A stretch of DNA of 64,000 nucleotides from positions 806,001 to 870,000 of the forward strand of contig NZ_CP059297.1 of the NCBI RefSeq assembly GCF_017795885.1. Direction: 5' to 3'. Source of the DNA: Brevundimonas sp. AJA228-03 (GTDB lineage: Bacteria; Pseudomonadota; Alphaproteobacteria; Caulobacterales; Caulobacteraceae). The notes below the pieces were generated by a model. The model saw nothing but the letters and a program-made list of their open reading frames with translations, was not told the DNA's origin and did no database searches. Below, piece after piece: positions 45,208-54,417 of the stretch; position 1 is the first letter of the stretch, and every line of letters starts with the position of its first letter. The position numbers were made by a program, and so were the translations under genes.

Positions 45208-46206
45208 TCAGCCGGGCTCGACCGCCTCGTCCTTCTGTGCCGCGGGGTTTCGGGCGAACTGCCCGCCCCGGCGATAGCGCCACAGATAGGACGGGGCGAT
45301 CGCCTCCAGTCCCGTCGCCTCGATGCCCAGGTCGGCCAGACCCTCGGCTCCGGGGGCCACCACATTGTCGACTTTCAACATCAGCACCTGGTCGCGCGTC
45401 AGCACCGGCGGAATGCCGACCAGGCTCGACAGCTGCATGACCCGGCCCATCGTCGCCGCCACGAAGACGGGCAGGGGGGCCAGCAGGCGCATCTTGCCGG
45501 TCTCGCGCAGGATGTATTTCAGGATGTCCTTGAACGACCAGACCTCGGGACCGCCCAGCTCGAAGGTGCGCCCGGCCGCGTCGATCCGCGTCACCGATCG
45601 CGCGATGGCCTCTGCGACGTCGCCGACCCAGACCGGCTGGAACTTCGTCCTGCCGCCGCCGATCAGGGGCAGGGCGGGGGCGGTCCCGGCCATGGCGGCG
45701 AACCGGTTCAGGAAGCCGTCGCCCGTTCCAAAGACGATGGAGGGGCGCAGCACCACCGTGTCCGGCTTGACCGCGCGGGCGGCCGCCTCGGCCTCGCCCT
45801 TGGAGCGGCCATAGTCGGCTTCGGAGTTCACGTCGGCCCCGATGGCAGACACATGAACGAAGCGGGCAACCCCGGCGGCCATGCAGGCTTCGGCGATGTT
45901 GCGTGTCCCCTGGATGTGGGCGGCGTCGAAGCCACGCCCCGGAGCCTCGTACAGCAGGCCGACCAGGTTGACGGCGGCATCGGCCCCCTTCAGGGCGGCG
46001 GCCACGTCGGCCGGCCTGGTGATGTCGCAGCGCACGGGCTGGATCTGGCCCACGTCGCCCAGGATGCGCAGATCCTGCGCCAGGTGCGGCTTGCGCACCG
46101 CCACGCGCACGCGCCAGCCGCGCCTGGCCAGGGCACGGACGGCCTGGGTCCCGACGAAGCCTGAACCGCCGAAGACGGTGACCAGACCGGGGGAGAATTC
46201 GGACAT
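45208..46206 (-). CDS. NAD(P)-binding protein, complex I NDUFA9-like (atypical SDR)
   Basis: 332 aa from ATG 46206. The Rossmann loop is VTVFGGSGFVGTQAVRALARRG at the N-terminus, quoted here in two parts (VTVFGGSGFVG and TQAVRAL). Later come VNLVGLLYEAPGRGFDAAH, FVHVSAIGADVNSEADYGRS and LRPSIVFGTGDGFLNRFA, the pattern of the alphaproteobacterial NDUFA9-like group. These are accessory or assembly proteins of NADH dehydrogenase, or quinone-linked reductases. It is convergent with the dioxygenase gene with a 7-base gap. Confidence 0.88.
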   Translation of the reverse strand: MSEFSPGLVTVFGGSGFVGTQAVRALARRGWRVRVAVRKPHLAQDLRILGDVGQIQPVRCDITRPADVAAALKGADAAVNLVGLLYEAPGRGFDAAHIQGTRNIAEACMAAGVARFVHVSAIGADVNSEADYGRSKGEAEAAARAVKPDTVVLRPSIVFGTGDGFLNRFAAMAGTAPALPLIGGGRTKFQPVWVGDVAEAIARSVTRIDAAGRTFELGGPEVWSFKDILKYILRETGKMRLLAPLPVFVAATMGRVMQLSSLVGIPPVLTRDQVLMLKVDNVVAPGAEGLADLGIEATGLEAIAPSYLWRYRRGGQFARNPAAQKDEAVEPG

Positions 46207-46407
46207 GGGGAGCGATCCTGAAACGTCTTGGAAAAGCCTGCGCAGGCCTTGTGGCGCGGGGATAGACGATGGGGGGCCGGGTCGCAACGCGGGCCTTGGG
46301 CGCAGGGCCTCCGAAAGGCTCCAAAACCGTGTTGACCACATCCCGTCGCTGCCTTAAGGGTCCGCGCCTTCTGATCGAACACGACAGCTTTGTCGCATTC
46401 GGACGGG

Positions 46408-46494
<87 letters not shown>

Positions 46495-46499
46495 GTTTC

Positions 46500-46540
46500 A
46501 AACGGCGTCGCATCGCAGGATGCGGCGCCGTTTCTTTTCT
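46500..46540 (+). terminator. Intrinsic terminator of tRNA-Leu
   Basis: AAACGGCGTCGCATC and GATGCGGCGCCGTTT pair over 15 positions with one G-U, around GCAG, followed by CTTTTCT. It starts six bases after the tRNA CCA end. Confidence 0.9.
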
Positions 46541-46656
46541 GGGTGCCACCGCTCGGCACGCGGCGTCTCGCGGCCTGAGCGCGGATCTGTCTCCCTCTCC
46601 CTGCGGGAGCCGGGACAACACTCGCCTCCCGGCCCCCGCTGGGCTAAAGCCACCCC

Positions 46657-47271
46657 ATGACCGTATATCTGCACGAGGGCGACCTGCCCGACGACCTGGA
46701 CCTCGGCCTCGAGGTCGCCGTCGATTCCGAGACCATGGGCCTGCGCTTCCGTCGCGATCCGCTGTGCGTGGTCCAGCTGTCGGCCGGTGATGGCGATGCC
46801 CATGTCGTGCGTCTCGGCCGCCCCGACTACGACTGCCCGAACCTGAAGCGGCTGATGGCCGACCGCGACGTCCTCAAGATCTTCCACTTCGGTCGCTTCG
46901 ATATCGCCATGGTCGAGCTGCACCTGGGGGTCGAGACCGGCCCCGTTTACTGCACCAAGATCGCTTCCAAACTCGCCCGCACCTATACGGACCGGCATGG
47001 CCTGAAGGATGTGGCGCGAGAGCTGGCGGGCATCGACCTCAGCAAGGCCCAGCAGTCGTCGGACTGGGGCGCGGCCGAACTGTCCCAGGCCCAGCTGGAC
47101 TATGCCGCCTCCGACGTCCTGCACCTGCACGTCATCATGCACCGGCTGAACGAGATGCTGGAGCGCGAGGGCCGGATGGCGCTGGCCCAGGCCTGTTTCG
47201 ACTTCCTGCCGACCCGCGCGCGTCTGGACCTGCGCGGATGGGACGAGATGGATATCTTCGCCCACACATGA
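46657..47271 (+). CDS. rnd: Ribonuclease D-like 3'-5' exonuclease
   Basis: 204 aa. DEDDy-type motifs are present: Exo I VDSETMG (D23, E25), Exo II IFHFGRFDIAM, Exo III YAASDVLHLH with the Tyr. Helicase/HRDC domains of E. coli RNase D are absent, as in the short alphaproteobacterial form. It trims 3' ends of structured RNAs. The stop overlaps the lptC start by ATGA, an arrangement common in this class. Confidence 0.92.
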   Translation: MTVYLHEGDLPDDLDLGLEVAVDSETMGLRFRRDPLCVVQLSAGDGDAHVVRLGRPDYDCPNLKRLMADRDVLKIFHFGRFDIAMVELHLGVETGPVYCTKIASKLARTYTDRHGLKDVARELAGIDLSKAQQSSDWGAAELSQAQLDYAASDVLHLHVIMHRLNEMLEREGRMALAQACFDFLPTRARLDLRGWDEMDIFAHT

Positions 47272-47927
47272 CCGAGCCTGCCCCCGCCAACGATCGCAAC
47301 AGCGTCGATGAGGCCCGGCTGGCCGCCGAGGCGGGTCGCTGGCGTGCGCGGTCGCGTCGGGTGCAACTGTATCGTCGCCTGCTGCCGGTTCTGATCGTGG
47401 TCCTGGCCGGCGGTGCCCTGACCTGGACGGTCTTCCGGACCGTGATGTCGGGGGTGGAGCGCAGCGCCAGCCAGTCGAAGGAAATCGCGCTCGAAAAGCC
47501 GATGTTCCACGGCCAGGACTCGGCCGGGCGCAGCTTCGTCATCGGAGCGCAGGGGGCCGTGCGCGATCCGGCAACGGGTCGGTTTCGCCTGAACGGCCCG
47601 CTGCTGCGGCTCAATCTCGGGGGGACAAAGGTCACCGAACTGACCGCCGATGCCGGCATCTACAACGAGACGGCGCGGACCGTGACTATCGGTCCGAACG
47701 TCAGGATTTCCGACGGTGGCTCCGGCTTCACCCTGACAACGCCGGAGGCCGTCGTCGATACCGCGACCGGCGTCGTGACCGGCGACAGGGGTGTCCAGGG
47801 GCGTGGCCCCCTTGGAACCATCCGGGCAACGTCCTATGCCATCTATGAACAGGGCGAACGGGTCGTGTTCAAAGGTTCGGGCGACAACAAGGTGCAGGGC
47901 ACGATCAGCCCTTCTTCCGGTGAATGA
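47268..47927 (+). CDS. lptC: LPS export ABC transporter periplasmic protein LptC
   Basis: 219 aa from ATG 47268. A single membrane helix (RLLPVLIVVLAGGALTWTVF) is followed by a periplasmic OstA-like beta-jellyroll with ALEKPMFHGQDSAGRSFVIG, TELTADAGIYNETARTVTIG and TTPEAVVDTATGVVTGD. LptC passes lipopolysaccharide from LptB2FG to LptA. It is followed two bases later by lptA and then lptB, which fixes the assignment. Confidence 0.92.
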   Translation: MTEPAPANDRNSVDEARLAAEAGRWRARSRRVQLYRRLLPVLIVVLAGGALTWTVFRTVMSGVERSASQSKEIALEKPMFHGQDSAGRSFVIGAQGAVRDPATGRFRLNGPLLRLNLGGTKVTELTADAGIYNETARTVTIGPNVRISDGGSGFTLTTPEAVVDTATGVVTGDRGVQGRGPLGTIRATSYAIYEQGERVVFKGSGDNKVQGTISPSSGE

Positions 47928-47928
47928 C

Positions 47929-48423
47929 ATGAAGACGACCAGCATTCTCGCGATGGGCGCAACCATCGTCGCTCTCGGGTCAGGCGGAATGGCCGGGGCC
48001 CAGTCCCGTCCCAACACCTCGAACCAGCCGATCGGCTATGGCGCGGATTCCGGCGAACTGACCCCTACGGCCGTGTCCCTTCGCGGCCGGGCCGAGATCA
48101 CCCAGGGCCAGACCCGGCTGCGTGCCAACGCCATCGAGGGTATGCGTGACGCCTCGGGTGGCCTGACTCGCATCGAGGCCACGGGCGACGTCTATTATGT
48201 CACGCCCAACGAAACGATCCGAGGCGATCGCGCGGTCTATACCGTCAACAACGCTACGGTCACCGTGACCGGCGACGTCATCCTGACCCAGGGCCAGAAC
48301 GTCCTGACCGGCGGTAGCCTGACCTACAATGTCGACACCGGCCAGGCCCAGGTCCAGGGTGGCGGTGCCGGTGCAAACGCCGGACGCGTGCGCGGCGTCT
48401 TCTATCCGGAAGGGTCGAACTGA
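47929..48423 (+). CDS. lptA: LPS transport periplasmic protein LptA
   Basis: 164 aa. A signal peptide (MKTTSILAMGATIVALGSGG, ending AGAQS) is followed by an OstA domain: VSLRGRAEITQGQTRLRANA, IEATGDVYYVTPNETIRGDR, VTGDVILTQGQNVLTGGSLT. LptA bridges the periplasm between LptC and LptD. The gene sits between lptC and lptB, as expected. Confidence 0.92.
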   Translation: MKTTSILAMGATIVALGSGGMAGAQSRPNTSNQPIGYGADSGELTPTAVSLRGRAEITQGQTRLRANAIEGMRDASGGLTRIEATGDVYYVTPNETIRGDRAVYTVNNATVTVTGDVILTQGQNVLTGGSLTYNVDTGQAQVQGGGAGANAGRVRGVFYPEGSN

Positions 48424-48447
48424 GCCCGGGCTCGGACACGCACCACA

Positions 48448-49239
48448 ATGGCCCGCAAGGAACTCTCCGCCCTCAATATCGATGACCGCCCCGTCGCGCC
48501 GACGGTGCCCGCCGCGGCGCCCGCGCGTGGCCTGCGGGTCCAGAACATCGCGCGCGCGTTCGGCGCGCGGCAGGTCGTGGCCGACGTCTCCCTGACGGTG
48601 CAGCGCGGCGAGGTCGCGGGCCTGCTGGGACCGAACGGCGCGGGCAAGACGACCTGCTTCTACATGATCACCGGCCTGATCCCCCCGGACAGTGGGACCA
48701 TCTGGCTGGACGGAGAGGACATCACCGCACAGCCCATGTACCAGCGCTCGCGCATGGGCCTGGGCTACCTGGCCCAGGAAGCCTCGATCTTTCGTGGCAT
48801 GACGGTCGAGGACAACGTCAAGGCCGTGGTCGAACTGCGCGAGACGGGCAAGGCCATAGAGATCGAGACCACCCGCCTGCTCGAGGAACTCAATATCCAG
48901 CATCTGCGCCAGGCGCCCGCTACCGGCCTGTCGGGCGGCGAGCGTCGCCGGGTCGAGATCGCCCGGTCCCTGGCCGGCAAGCCCAGCTTCATGCTGCTGG
49001 ACGAACCCTTTGCCGGCATCGACCCCCTGGCCATCGCCGACATCCGCCAGGTCATCCGCTATCTGGCGGGTGAGGGGATCGGCGTCCTGATCACCGACCA
49101 CAATGTGCGCGAGACGCTGGACATCATCGACCGCGCCTCGATCATCTCGAACGGAGCGGTCCTGTTCGAAGGCACCGCCGACGAGGTTATCCACGACCCC
49201 GAGGTCCGGCGCGTGTACCTGGGCGATCTGTACGGCTGA
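48448..49239 (+). CDS. lptB: LPS export ABC transporter ATP-binding protein LptB
   Basis: 263 aa. Walker A is LLGPNGAGKTT, the Q-loop is YLAQEASIFRGMTVEDN, the signature is TGLSGGERRRVEIARSLA, Walker B is FMLLDEPFAGIDPLA and the H-loop is LITDHNVRETLD. An N-terminal extension of about 25 residues rich in Pro/Ala is also present. It powers extraction of lipopolysaccharide from the inner membrane with LptF/LptG, which are not in the window. Confidence 0.96.
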   Translation: MARKELSALNIDDRPVAPTVPAAAPARGLRVQNIARAFGARQVVADVSLTVQRGEVAGLLGPNGAGKTTCFYMITGLIPPDSGTIWLDGEDITAQPMYQRSRMGLGYLAQEASIFRGMTVEDNVKAVVELRETGKAIEIETTRLLEELNIQHLRQAPATGLSGGERRRVEIARSLAGKPSFMLLDEPFAGIDPLAIADIRQVIRYLAGEGIGVLITDHNVRETLDIIDRASIISNGAVLFEGTADEVIHDPEVRRVYLGDLYG

Positions 49240-49287
49240 GGCGCCAGGGCATGGTCGTCGGGGCCGGACCCGCGAAACGATTCCCCC

Positions 49288-49878
49288 TCAGCCGATCGGG
49301 GCCTGGCGGACGAACAGTCCCAGATGCTCGACCAGGATCGTCGTGCCGACGCCGATCAGGGCCAGCCCCCCGACCAGCTCCGCCAACTTGCCGAAGCGAA
49401 CGCCGACCGCGCGCCCGATCAGCATGCCGATCGTGGACAGGGCAAAGGTCGTCAGCCCGATGCAGGCCGCGATGATCCAGATGTTGGCGCCCAGGAAGGC
49501 CAGCCCCACACCGACGGCCGCCGCATCGATACTGGTGCCGATGGCGGTGGCCACCAGCGCCCAGAGAGCGGCCCGCGACGACGAATGCCCGACGCTGTCC
49601 GTCGACGCCGGTTTGTGCGCTTCCCAGATCATCTTTCCACCGACGACGGCCAGTAGCCCGAACGCGATCCAGTGGTCCACCTGCTGCACGAATCCCGCCG
49701 CCAGCAGGCCCAGGGTCCAGCCGATCAGGGGCGTGATCGCCTCGATGACACCGAATACCAATCCGGCCCGGACGGCCCCCTGCCATGACGGACGGTGTGA
49801 CGCGCCGCGCCCGACCGCGGCCGCGAAGGCGTCGGTGGACATGCTCAGGGACAGGATCGCGATGGTGCCGGGGGTCAT
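49288..49878 (-). CDS. mntP: Manganese efflux pump MntP
   Basis: 196 aa from ATG 49878 (MTPGTIAILSLSMSTDAFAA), matching the family N-terminus; GTG 49899 is the alternative. Six hydrophobic helices carry the family's acidic residues: SMSTDAFAAAVGRG, FGVIEAITPLIGW and ATAIGTSIDAAAVGVGLAFL. It exports Mn(II) through the inner membrane. No yybP-ykoY riboswitch, which often precedes mntP, was seen upstream. Confidence 0.9.
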   Translation of the reverse strand: MTPGTIAILSLSMSTDAFAAAVGRGASHRPSWQGAVRAGLVFGVIEAITPLIGWTLGLLAAGFVQQVDHWIAFGLLAVVGGKMIWEAHKPASTDSVGHSSSRAALWALVATAIGTSIDAAAVGVGLAFLGANIWIIAACIGLTTFALSTIGMLIGRAVGVRFGKLAELVGGLALIGVGTTILVEHLGLFVRQAPIG

Positions 49879-49950
49879 GCGGCACGGCTTAGCGGCCACG
49901 CCTCTTGTTAGGCCAGACTGAACCGGCAGTGCGCGATGTGCCCCGACCGA

Positions 49951-50673
49951 TCAGGTGCCGCGTCGGCCGAACACAGGTGCCGGTGTCGCCCTGTGGCCGG
50001 TGCCCCAGGCCTCCGGCCGGGGCGCGGGCGGATCGAATGCGGGCTGAAAGGCCGGTTCGGCGGTGGCATTCGCCCGCCTGGCCTCGGCGAACAGCGCCTC
50101 CAGTCGGGCGTCGTCGTCGCCTGTCCCCCCGCCACCGTCATTGACGTAGCGCGTCGTCGGATCGCGAGGGTCTGGACCAAACCGGTTTTCACCTCGCGTG
50201 CCGGGTAGCAGGATCAGAACACCCATCACCAGTTGCCCCAGCATTCCGACCAATCCCAGCAGTCCCGCTGTGCCCAACCCGGCCAACATCGTGCCCACGA
50301 ACACCTCACGGCTGGCTCCGGCACCCACAGACGCTATCGCCGTGCCGAGCGTCACCAGGGTCAGAAAGGTGCTGGCGATGCCCGGGGCCAGAAGCAGCAA
50401 CCACACCGCGCCCCGGCCGGTGTCGTGAAGCCGTCGAACGAGCACGGAATAATTCGGAACGATCAGACCGACGACGCTGAGGCCGATCAGCCCCAGGGCC
50501 ACCAGCATGCCCGGTGTCGCCCGGGGCGTTTCGCCCTGATCCGCGGCCGCCACCAGCAGCCCGGTCAGCAGGGCGTACCAGAGGCACTGGAAGATCGCGA
50601 ACAGCCAGTACTCTCCCCGGCTCGAACGGCCCTTGAAGTCGGCATAGCGGATCAGCGGGCGGAACAGGATCAT
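49951..50673 (-). CDS. DUF805 family membrane protein
   Basis: 240 aa. The N-terminus YADFKGRSSRGEYWLFAIFQ and the later YSVLVRRLHDTGRGAVWLLL are the DUF805 signatures, with about four membrane helices between residues 20 and 160. The C-terminal 80 residues are a hydrophilic Gly/Asp/Pro/Ala tail predicted to lie in the cytoplasm. The family function is unknown. It is divergent from rpoN with a 170-base gap. Confidence 0.9.
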   Translation of the reverse strand: MILFRPLIRYADFKGRSSRGEYWLFAIFQCLWYALLTGLLVAAADQGETPRATPGMLVALGLIGLSVVGLIVPNYSVLVRRLHDTGRGAVWLLLLAPGIASTFLTLVTLGTAIASVGAGASREVFVGTMLAGLGTAGLLGLVGMLGQLVMGVLILLPGTRGENRFGPDPRDPTTRYVNDGGGGTGDDDARLEALFAEARRANATAEPAFQPAFDPPAPRPEAWGTGHRATPAPVFGRRGT

Positions 50674-50843
50674 GGCGCGCTCGTCGTCGTCGTCGGTCGA
50701 TCAGGCAACCTCGCACGCCCTGCGTGAAGGTCCGGCGAACGGAGTTGGTTAAGCCGCGACCATCGAAAGCCGCCGTTAACCGCTGGCCTTCATCCTGACG
50801 CAAGTTCCGGGCCACGGCGGTCCGGCGGTCAGGGGGTGGCGCG

Positions 50844-52346
50844 GTGATCGGTCAGAGGCTGGAGGTTCGCCAGGGGCAGGGGCTGGTCATCACGCCCCAG
50901 CTGCAGCAGGCCATCAAGCTGTTGCAGCTGTCGAACCAGGAACTGGACGAATACGTCGAGGCCGAGCTGGAAAAGAACCCGCTGCTCCAGCGCGAGGAAG
51001 CCGAGGGCACCCCCAATGAAGGCCGTGTGGCCCCCGCCGACACCACCGAGCTCAGCTTCTCCGACGCCGAGGCCCCCGACCGCTCCTCGACCGTCGATGC
51101 GCGCGAGGATGACATCTATGGCGATGCGACGCCCGGCGAGCGCACCTCGGACCGGCTGTCTGACGAGGCGGCCGAACAGCCCGGCCTGTCGGACTGGTCG
51201 GCGGCGGGCAAGGGCGGCTCCTTCAACGACGGCGACGGTGGCGAGCGCCCCGACCGCCATGACCCCACCCTGTGGGACCACCTTCAGGCCCAGGCCTCGA
51301 CGGCCGGCTTTTCGACCACGGACCACGCCATTGCGCTCAGCCTGATCGATGGTGTGGATGACGGTGGCTACCTGAGGGGCGAATTGGCGGAGATCGCTGA
51401 CCGGCTGGGCTGCGATCTCGCTCGCGTCGAGGCGGTGCTGGCCACCTGTCAGGGCTTCGAGCCGACCGGCGTCATGGCCCGCTCCGTCCCGGAATGCCTG
51501 AAGCTGCAACTGATCGAGCGCAACCGCTTCGACCCGGCCATGGCCATCCTGCTCGACAATCTGGAGCTTCTGGCCCGGCGCAACCTGGTCGCCCTGCGCG
51601 CCGCCTGCGGTGTCGATGCCGAGGATCTGGCCGAGATGATCTCGGAGCTGAAGGCGCTCACCCCCCGACCCGGGGCCGGCTTCGCGGGCGAAGTCGCCCA
51701 GACCGTGATCCCCGATGTCCACGTCCGCCCCGACCCGGCCGGCGGCTGGCGGGTCGAGCTGAATACCGACACCCTGCCGCGCCTTCTGGTCGACAAGCGC
51801 TATCACGCCACGGTCTCTGCCGCCGCCCGCAGCGAGACCGAAAAGGCCTTCGTCGCCGACTGTGCGGCCCAGGCCAGCTGGCTGGTCAAGTCGCTGGACC
51901 AGCGCGCCAGGACCATCCTGAAGGTCGGCTCCGAGATCGTGCGCCAGCAGGACGCCTTCCTGGCCTTCGGCGTCGAATTCCTGCGCCCCCTGAACCTGAA
52001 GACCGTCGCCGACGCCATCGGTATGCATGAATCGACCGTCAGTCGGGTCACCTCGAACAAATATGTCTCCACCCCGCGTGGCGTGTTCGAGCTGAAATTC
52101 TTCTTCACGGCCGCGATCCAGGCCACCGACGGCGGCGCGACTCACTCGGCCGAAGCCGTCCGTCACCGGATCAAGGCGATGATCGACCACGAGGGCCGCG
52201 ACGGTGACGTCCTGTCCGATGATCGCATCGTCGAGATCCTGAAAGAGGCCGGCATCGACATCGCCCGTCGTACCGTGGCCAAGTATCGGGAAGCGTTGCG
52301 TATTCCGTCCTCGGTCGAGCGCCGCCGCCTCCTGCAAACAGGGTAA
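50844..52346 (+). CDS. rpoN: RNA polymerase sigma-54 factor
   Basis: 500 aa from GTG 50844. Region I (QQAIKLLQLSNQELDEYVEA) binds activators; a variable acidic region II follows; region III has the core-binding and DNA-binding parts, with DAIGMHESTVSRVTSNKYV (helix-turn-helix) and the RpoN box ARRTVAKYREAL. It directs transcription of nitrogen, flagellar and stalk genes, with enhancer proteins, in Caulobacterales. It is followed by hpf and ptsN, the classical rpoN neighbours. Confidence 0.96.
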   Translation: MIGQRLEVRQGQGLVITPQLQQAIKLLQLSNQELDEYVEAELEKNPLLQREEAEGTPNEGRVAPADTTELSFSDAEAPDRSSTVDAREDDIYGDATPGERTSDRLSDEAAEQPGLSDWSAAGKGGSFNDGDGGERPDRHDPTLWDHLQAQASTAGFSTTDHAIALSLIDGVDDGGYLRGELAEIADRLGCDLARVEAVLATCQGFEPTGVMARSVPECLKLQLIERNRFDPAMAILLDNLELLARRNLVALRAACGVDAEDLAEMISELKALTPRPGAGFAGEVAQTVIPDVHVRPDPAGGWRVELNTDTLPRLLVDKRYHATVSAAARSETEKAFVADCAAQASWLVKSLDQRARTILKVGSEIVRQQDAFLAFGVEFLRPLNLKTVADAIGMHESTVSRVTSNKYVSTPRGVFELKFFFTAAIQATDGGATHSAEAVRHRIKAMIDHEGRDGDVLSDDRIVEILKEAGIDIARRTVAKYREALRIPSSVERRRLLQTG

Positions 52347-52417
52347 ATCGCGGAAGCGTTACCGTGAAATCGGTGTTCGCCGTTGACACTTTTGCCGCCC
52401 GGACGCGTTCTACACCC

Positions 52418-53077
52418 ATGCAAGTGCAAGTGAGCGGCAAGCACGTGGATGTCGGCGAAGCGTTAGGCTCGCGCATCTCCCAGGAACTCAAGGAAGGCGT
52501 CGGAAAATACTTCGAACGCGGTGGTGAAAACGCCGAGGTCGTGGTGTCCAAGGACGGCTACGGCTTCAAGGTCGACTGCTGGGTCCGCCTCGCCTCGGGC
52601 CAGGCCCTGGTGACCACCGGTCTGGGCGGCGATGCCTACGCCGCCTTCACCGACAGCCTTGAAAAGCTGGAAAAACGGGTGCGCCGCTACAAGCGCCGCC
52701 TGAAGGATCACCACATCGGTCCCAAGGGCCTGTCGCCCGAGAAGACCGAGGATGCGGCGCGCGAGGTCGCCCGCAGCATCGTCCTGCGCGATCCCGATAC
52801 CGTCGAGGACGAGACCTTCGGCGACACCGAACAGGAAGGCCCGCCGCCCGTGGGCATGGTCATCGCCGAGAGCGTGTCCGAGATCCGGACCATCACCGTC
52901 GGTCGCGCGGTTCTGGAACTCGATATGACCGGCTATCCGGTGGTCCTGTTTCGTAACGCGGCCCATGGCGGTTTATCGGTGGTCTATCGCCGTCCGGACG
53001 GGAATGTGGGCTGGATCGACCCTGAACGCACAGTGTCGTTGAATGGACACGGTTCTGTAAACGGTTCGGGCGCATAA
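52418..53077 (+). CDS. hpf: Ribosome hibernation-promoting factor, long form
   Basis: 219 aa from ATG 52418 (MQVQVSGKHVDVGEALGSRI). The N-terminal S30AE domain covers residues 1-105 (NAEVVVSKDGYGFKVDCWV, YAAFTDSLEKLEKRVRRYKR). The C-terminal dimerisation domain has TVGRAVLELDMTGYPVVLF and GGLSVVYRRPDGNVGWIDP. The long form pairs 70S ribosomes directly into 100S dimers in stationary phase. It lies 71 bases after rpoN. Confidence 0.94.
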   Translation: MQVQVSGKHVDVGEALGSRISQELKEGVGKYFERGGENAEVVVSKDGYGFKVDCWVRLASGQALVTTGLGGDAYAAFTDSLEKLEKRVRRYKRRLKDHHIGPKGLSPEKTEDAAREVARSIVLRDPDTVEDETFGDTEQEGPPPVGMVIAESVSEIRTITVGRAVLELDMTGYPVVLFRNAAHGGLSVVYRRPDGNVGWIDPERTVSLNGHGSVNGSGA

Positions 53078-53087
53078 GCCTTTCCAA

Positions 53088-53119
53088 GGGCGCGCAGACC
53101 GTCTAGACGGCGCGCGCCC
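53088..53119 (+). promoter_or_regulatory. Two-step hairpin between hpf and ptsN
   Basis: Outer arms GGGCGCGC and GCGCGCCC enclose an exact CCGTCTAGACGG palindrome. It starts ten bases after the hpf stop and 57 bases before ptsN. Without a T-run it is more likely a partial terminator or mRNA processing site that adjusts ptsN relative to hpf. Confidence 0.55.
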
Positions 53120-53175
53120 CGGACCCGTCAAATCCGGCGGGCCCAGCCACTACTCGAGTATGAGTCGCGACGATC

Positions 53176-53646
53176 ATGGACATCGGTGAACTGCTGGTCC
53201 GGGACGGCATCGTTCTGAAAAGTGGCGCGTCCTCCAAGCGTCAGGCGCTTCATAGCGTGGCCGCCGCCGCGGCCCAGTGCATGGGCATCGAGGAATCGAC
53301 GATTTTCGATGCCCTGATGGAGCGCGAGGCACTCGGTTCGACCGGCCTGGGCTCAGGGGTCGCGGTGCCCCATGCACGTCTGCACGGGCTCGACAGCGTC
53401 CGTGCTGTGTTCGTGCGTCTCGACACGCCTGTCGCCTACGAAGCCGTCGACGACCGTCCCGTGGACCTGATGTTGGCCCTGTTCGCCCCGCCCGGCAGCG
53501 GAGCCGACCATCTGCGCGCCCTGGCCGCCGCGTCTCGCGCCCTTCGATCGCCGGAAATGCGCGAGCAACTGCGCCAGGCGCGCACCGTCGACGCCGTGCA
53601 AGCCCTGTTCGTCCGTGACGCCAGCATCGCGGCGACGGCGGCCTGA
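53176..53646 (+). CDS. ptsN: PTS IIA-like nitrogen-regulatory protein
   Basis: 156 aa. The phospho-acceptor His is H66 in GVAVPHARLHGL; EREALGSTGLGSG and LMLALFAPPGSGADHL are the remaining EIIA-Ntr signatures. It is phosphorylated by NPr/EI-Ntr and regulates potassium, nitrogen and stress pathways rather than sugar uptake. Its position after rpoN and hpf is the classical arrangement. Confidence 0.95.
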   Translation: MDIGELLVRDGIVLKSGASSKRQALHSVAAAAAQCMGIEESTIFDALMEREALGSTGLGSGVAVPHARLHGLDSVRAVFVRLDTPVAYEAVDDRPVDLMLALFAPPGSGADHLRALAAASRALRSPEMREQLRQARTVDAVQALFVRDASIAATAA

Positions 53647-53659
53647 TTTCCCTATCGGG

Positions 53660-53941
53660 TTAGTGCACGGACACCGGGGCCAGCGCGTGCGCCACGGCGG
53701 CCGCGAAAGCGGTCTCGCGGTACAGCATCACGGCCAGCCGCTCGCCGTCCGCGCCATGAACAGCATAAAGGGTCTGATCGGGGTCGATCATCAACCCCCT
53801 GGCCTCTGCCTTCGGCGCATCCGCCAGCACGTCGGCGGCGCTGATCGCGCGCACATAGACGAGATCGGGTGCGCCCAGGCCGGCGAAGTCTTTTTTGTCA
53901 TCCTCGGCGTCATCAGGACCGCCTCCTTTTTCAGTGGGCAT
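53660..53941 (-). CDS. DUF1150 family protein
   Basis: 93 aa. LVYVRAISAADVLADAP, LYAVHGADGERLAVM and YRETAFAAAVAHALAPVSVH match the DUF1150 family, small alphaproteobacterial proteins of unknown function. The N-terminus is acidic and disordered (KGGGPDDAEDDKKDF). It is placed after the Hsp20 gene on the minus strand with a 62-base gap, a conserved pairing, so a heat-shock role is plausible. Confidence 0.87.
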   Translation of the reverse strand: MPTEKGGGPDDAEDDKKDFAGLGAPDLVYVRAISAADVLADAPKAEARGLMIDPDQTLYAVHGADGERLAVMLYRETAFAAAVAHALAPVSVH

Positions 53942-54003
53942 GAACGCCTGGTCGCGCGTGGGGTAGGCCGCCGCGCCGAAGCGTCACGAAATCGTGGCCG
54001 GGA

Positions 54004-54417
54004 TCAGTCGACACTGATCGGAATACGCCGCACCGTCTGGGCCTGTTCGGGCCGCTTCAGATCGACGTGCAGCAGGCCGTGCTCCAGTTGCGCACCCTCG
54101 ACCTCCAGACCGTCGGCGAGCACGAAACTGCGCACGAAACCGCGGGCCGCGATCCCCCGGTGCAGGAAGGCCTGGTCCGGCCCCGGCTCGCGCTTGCCGG
54201 CAATGGTCAGCTGGCGCCCCTCCAGGGTGATGGCCAGGTCGTCGGGCGCAAAACCCGCGACAGCCAGCGAGATCCGCACCGCGCTCTCGCCCAGCTGTTC
54301 GACGTTGTAGGGGGGATAGCTTTCCGCGGCCGCCTTTGCGGCCCGGTCGATCAGGGCGCGCGTCTGGTCAAAACCGAGCAGAAACGGGCTGTCGAACAGC
54401 ACGGGGCGGGTGGTCAT
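54004..54417 (-). CDS. Small heat-shock protein, Hsp20 family
   Basis: 137 aa from ATG 54417 (MTTRPVLFDSPFLLGFDQTR) with GAGGACTGAAGACG upstream. The alpha-crystallin domain starts at YPPYNVEQLGESAVRISLAV, includes LEGRQLTIAGKRE and FVLADGLEVEGAQLEHGLLH, and ends in an IxI-like IPISVD tail. It holds unfolding proteins in the cytoplasm. No clear ROSE thermometer could be drawn in the leader. Confidence 0.92.
   Translation of the reverse strand: MTTRPVLFDSPFLLGFDQTRALIDRAAKAAAESYPPYNVEQLGESAVRISLAVAGFAPDDLAITLEGRQLTIAGKREPGPDQAFLHRGIAARGFVRSFVLADGLEVEGAQLEHGLLHVDLKRPEQAQTVRRIPISVD

Noticed and set aside
49879..50000. yybP-ykoY manganese riboswitch before mntP
   Set aside because: No matching conserved loops were seen in the short upstream region.
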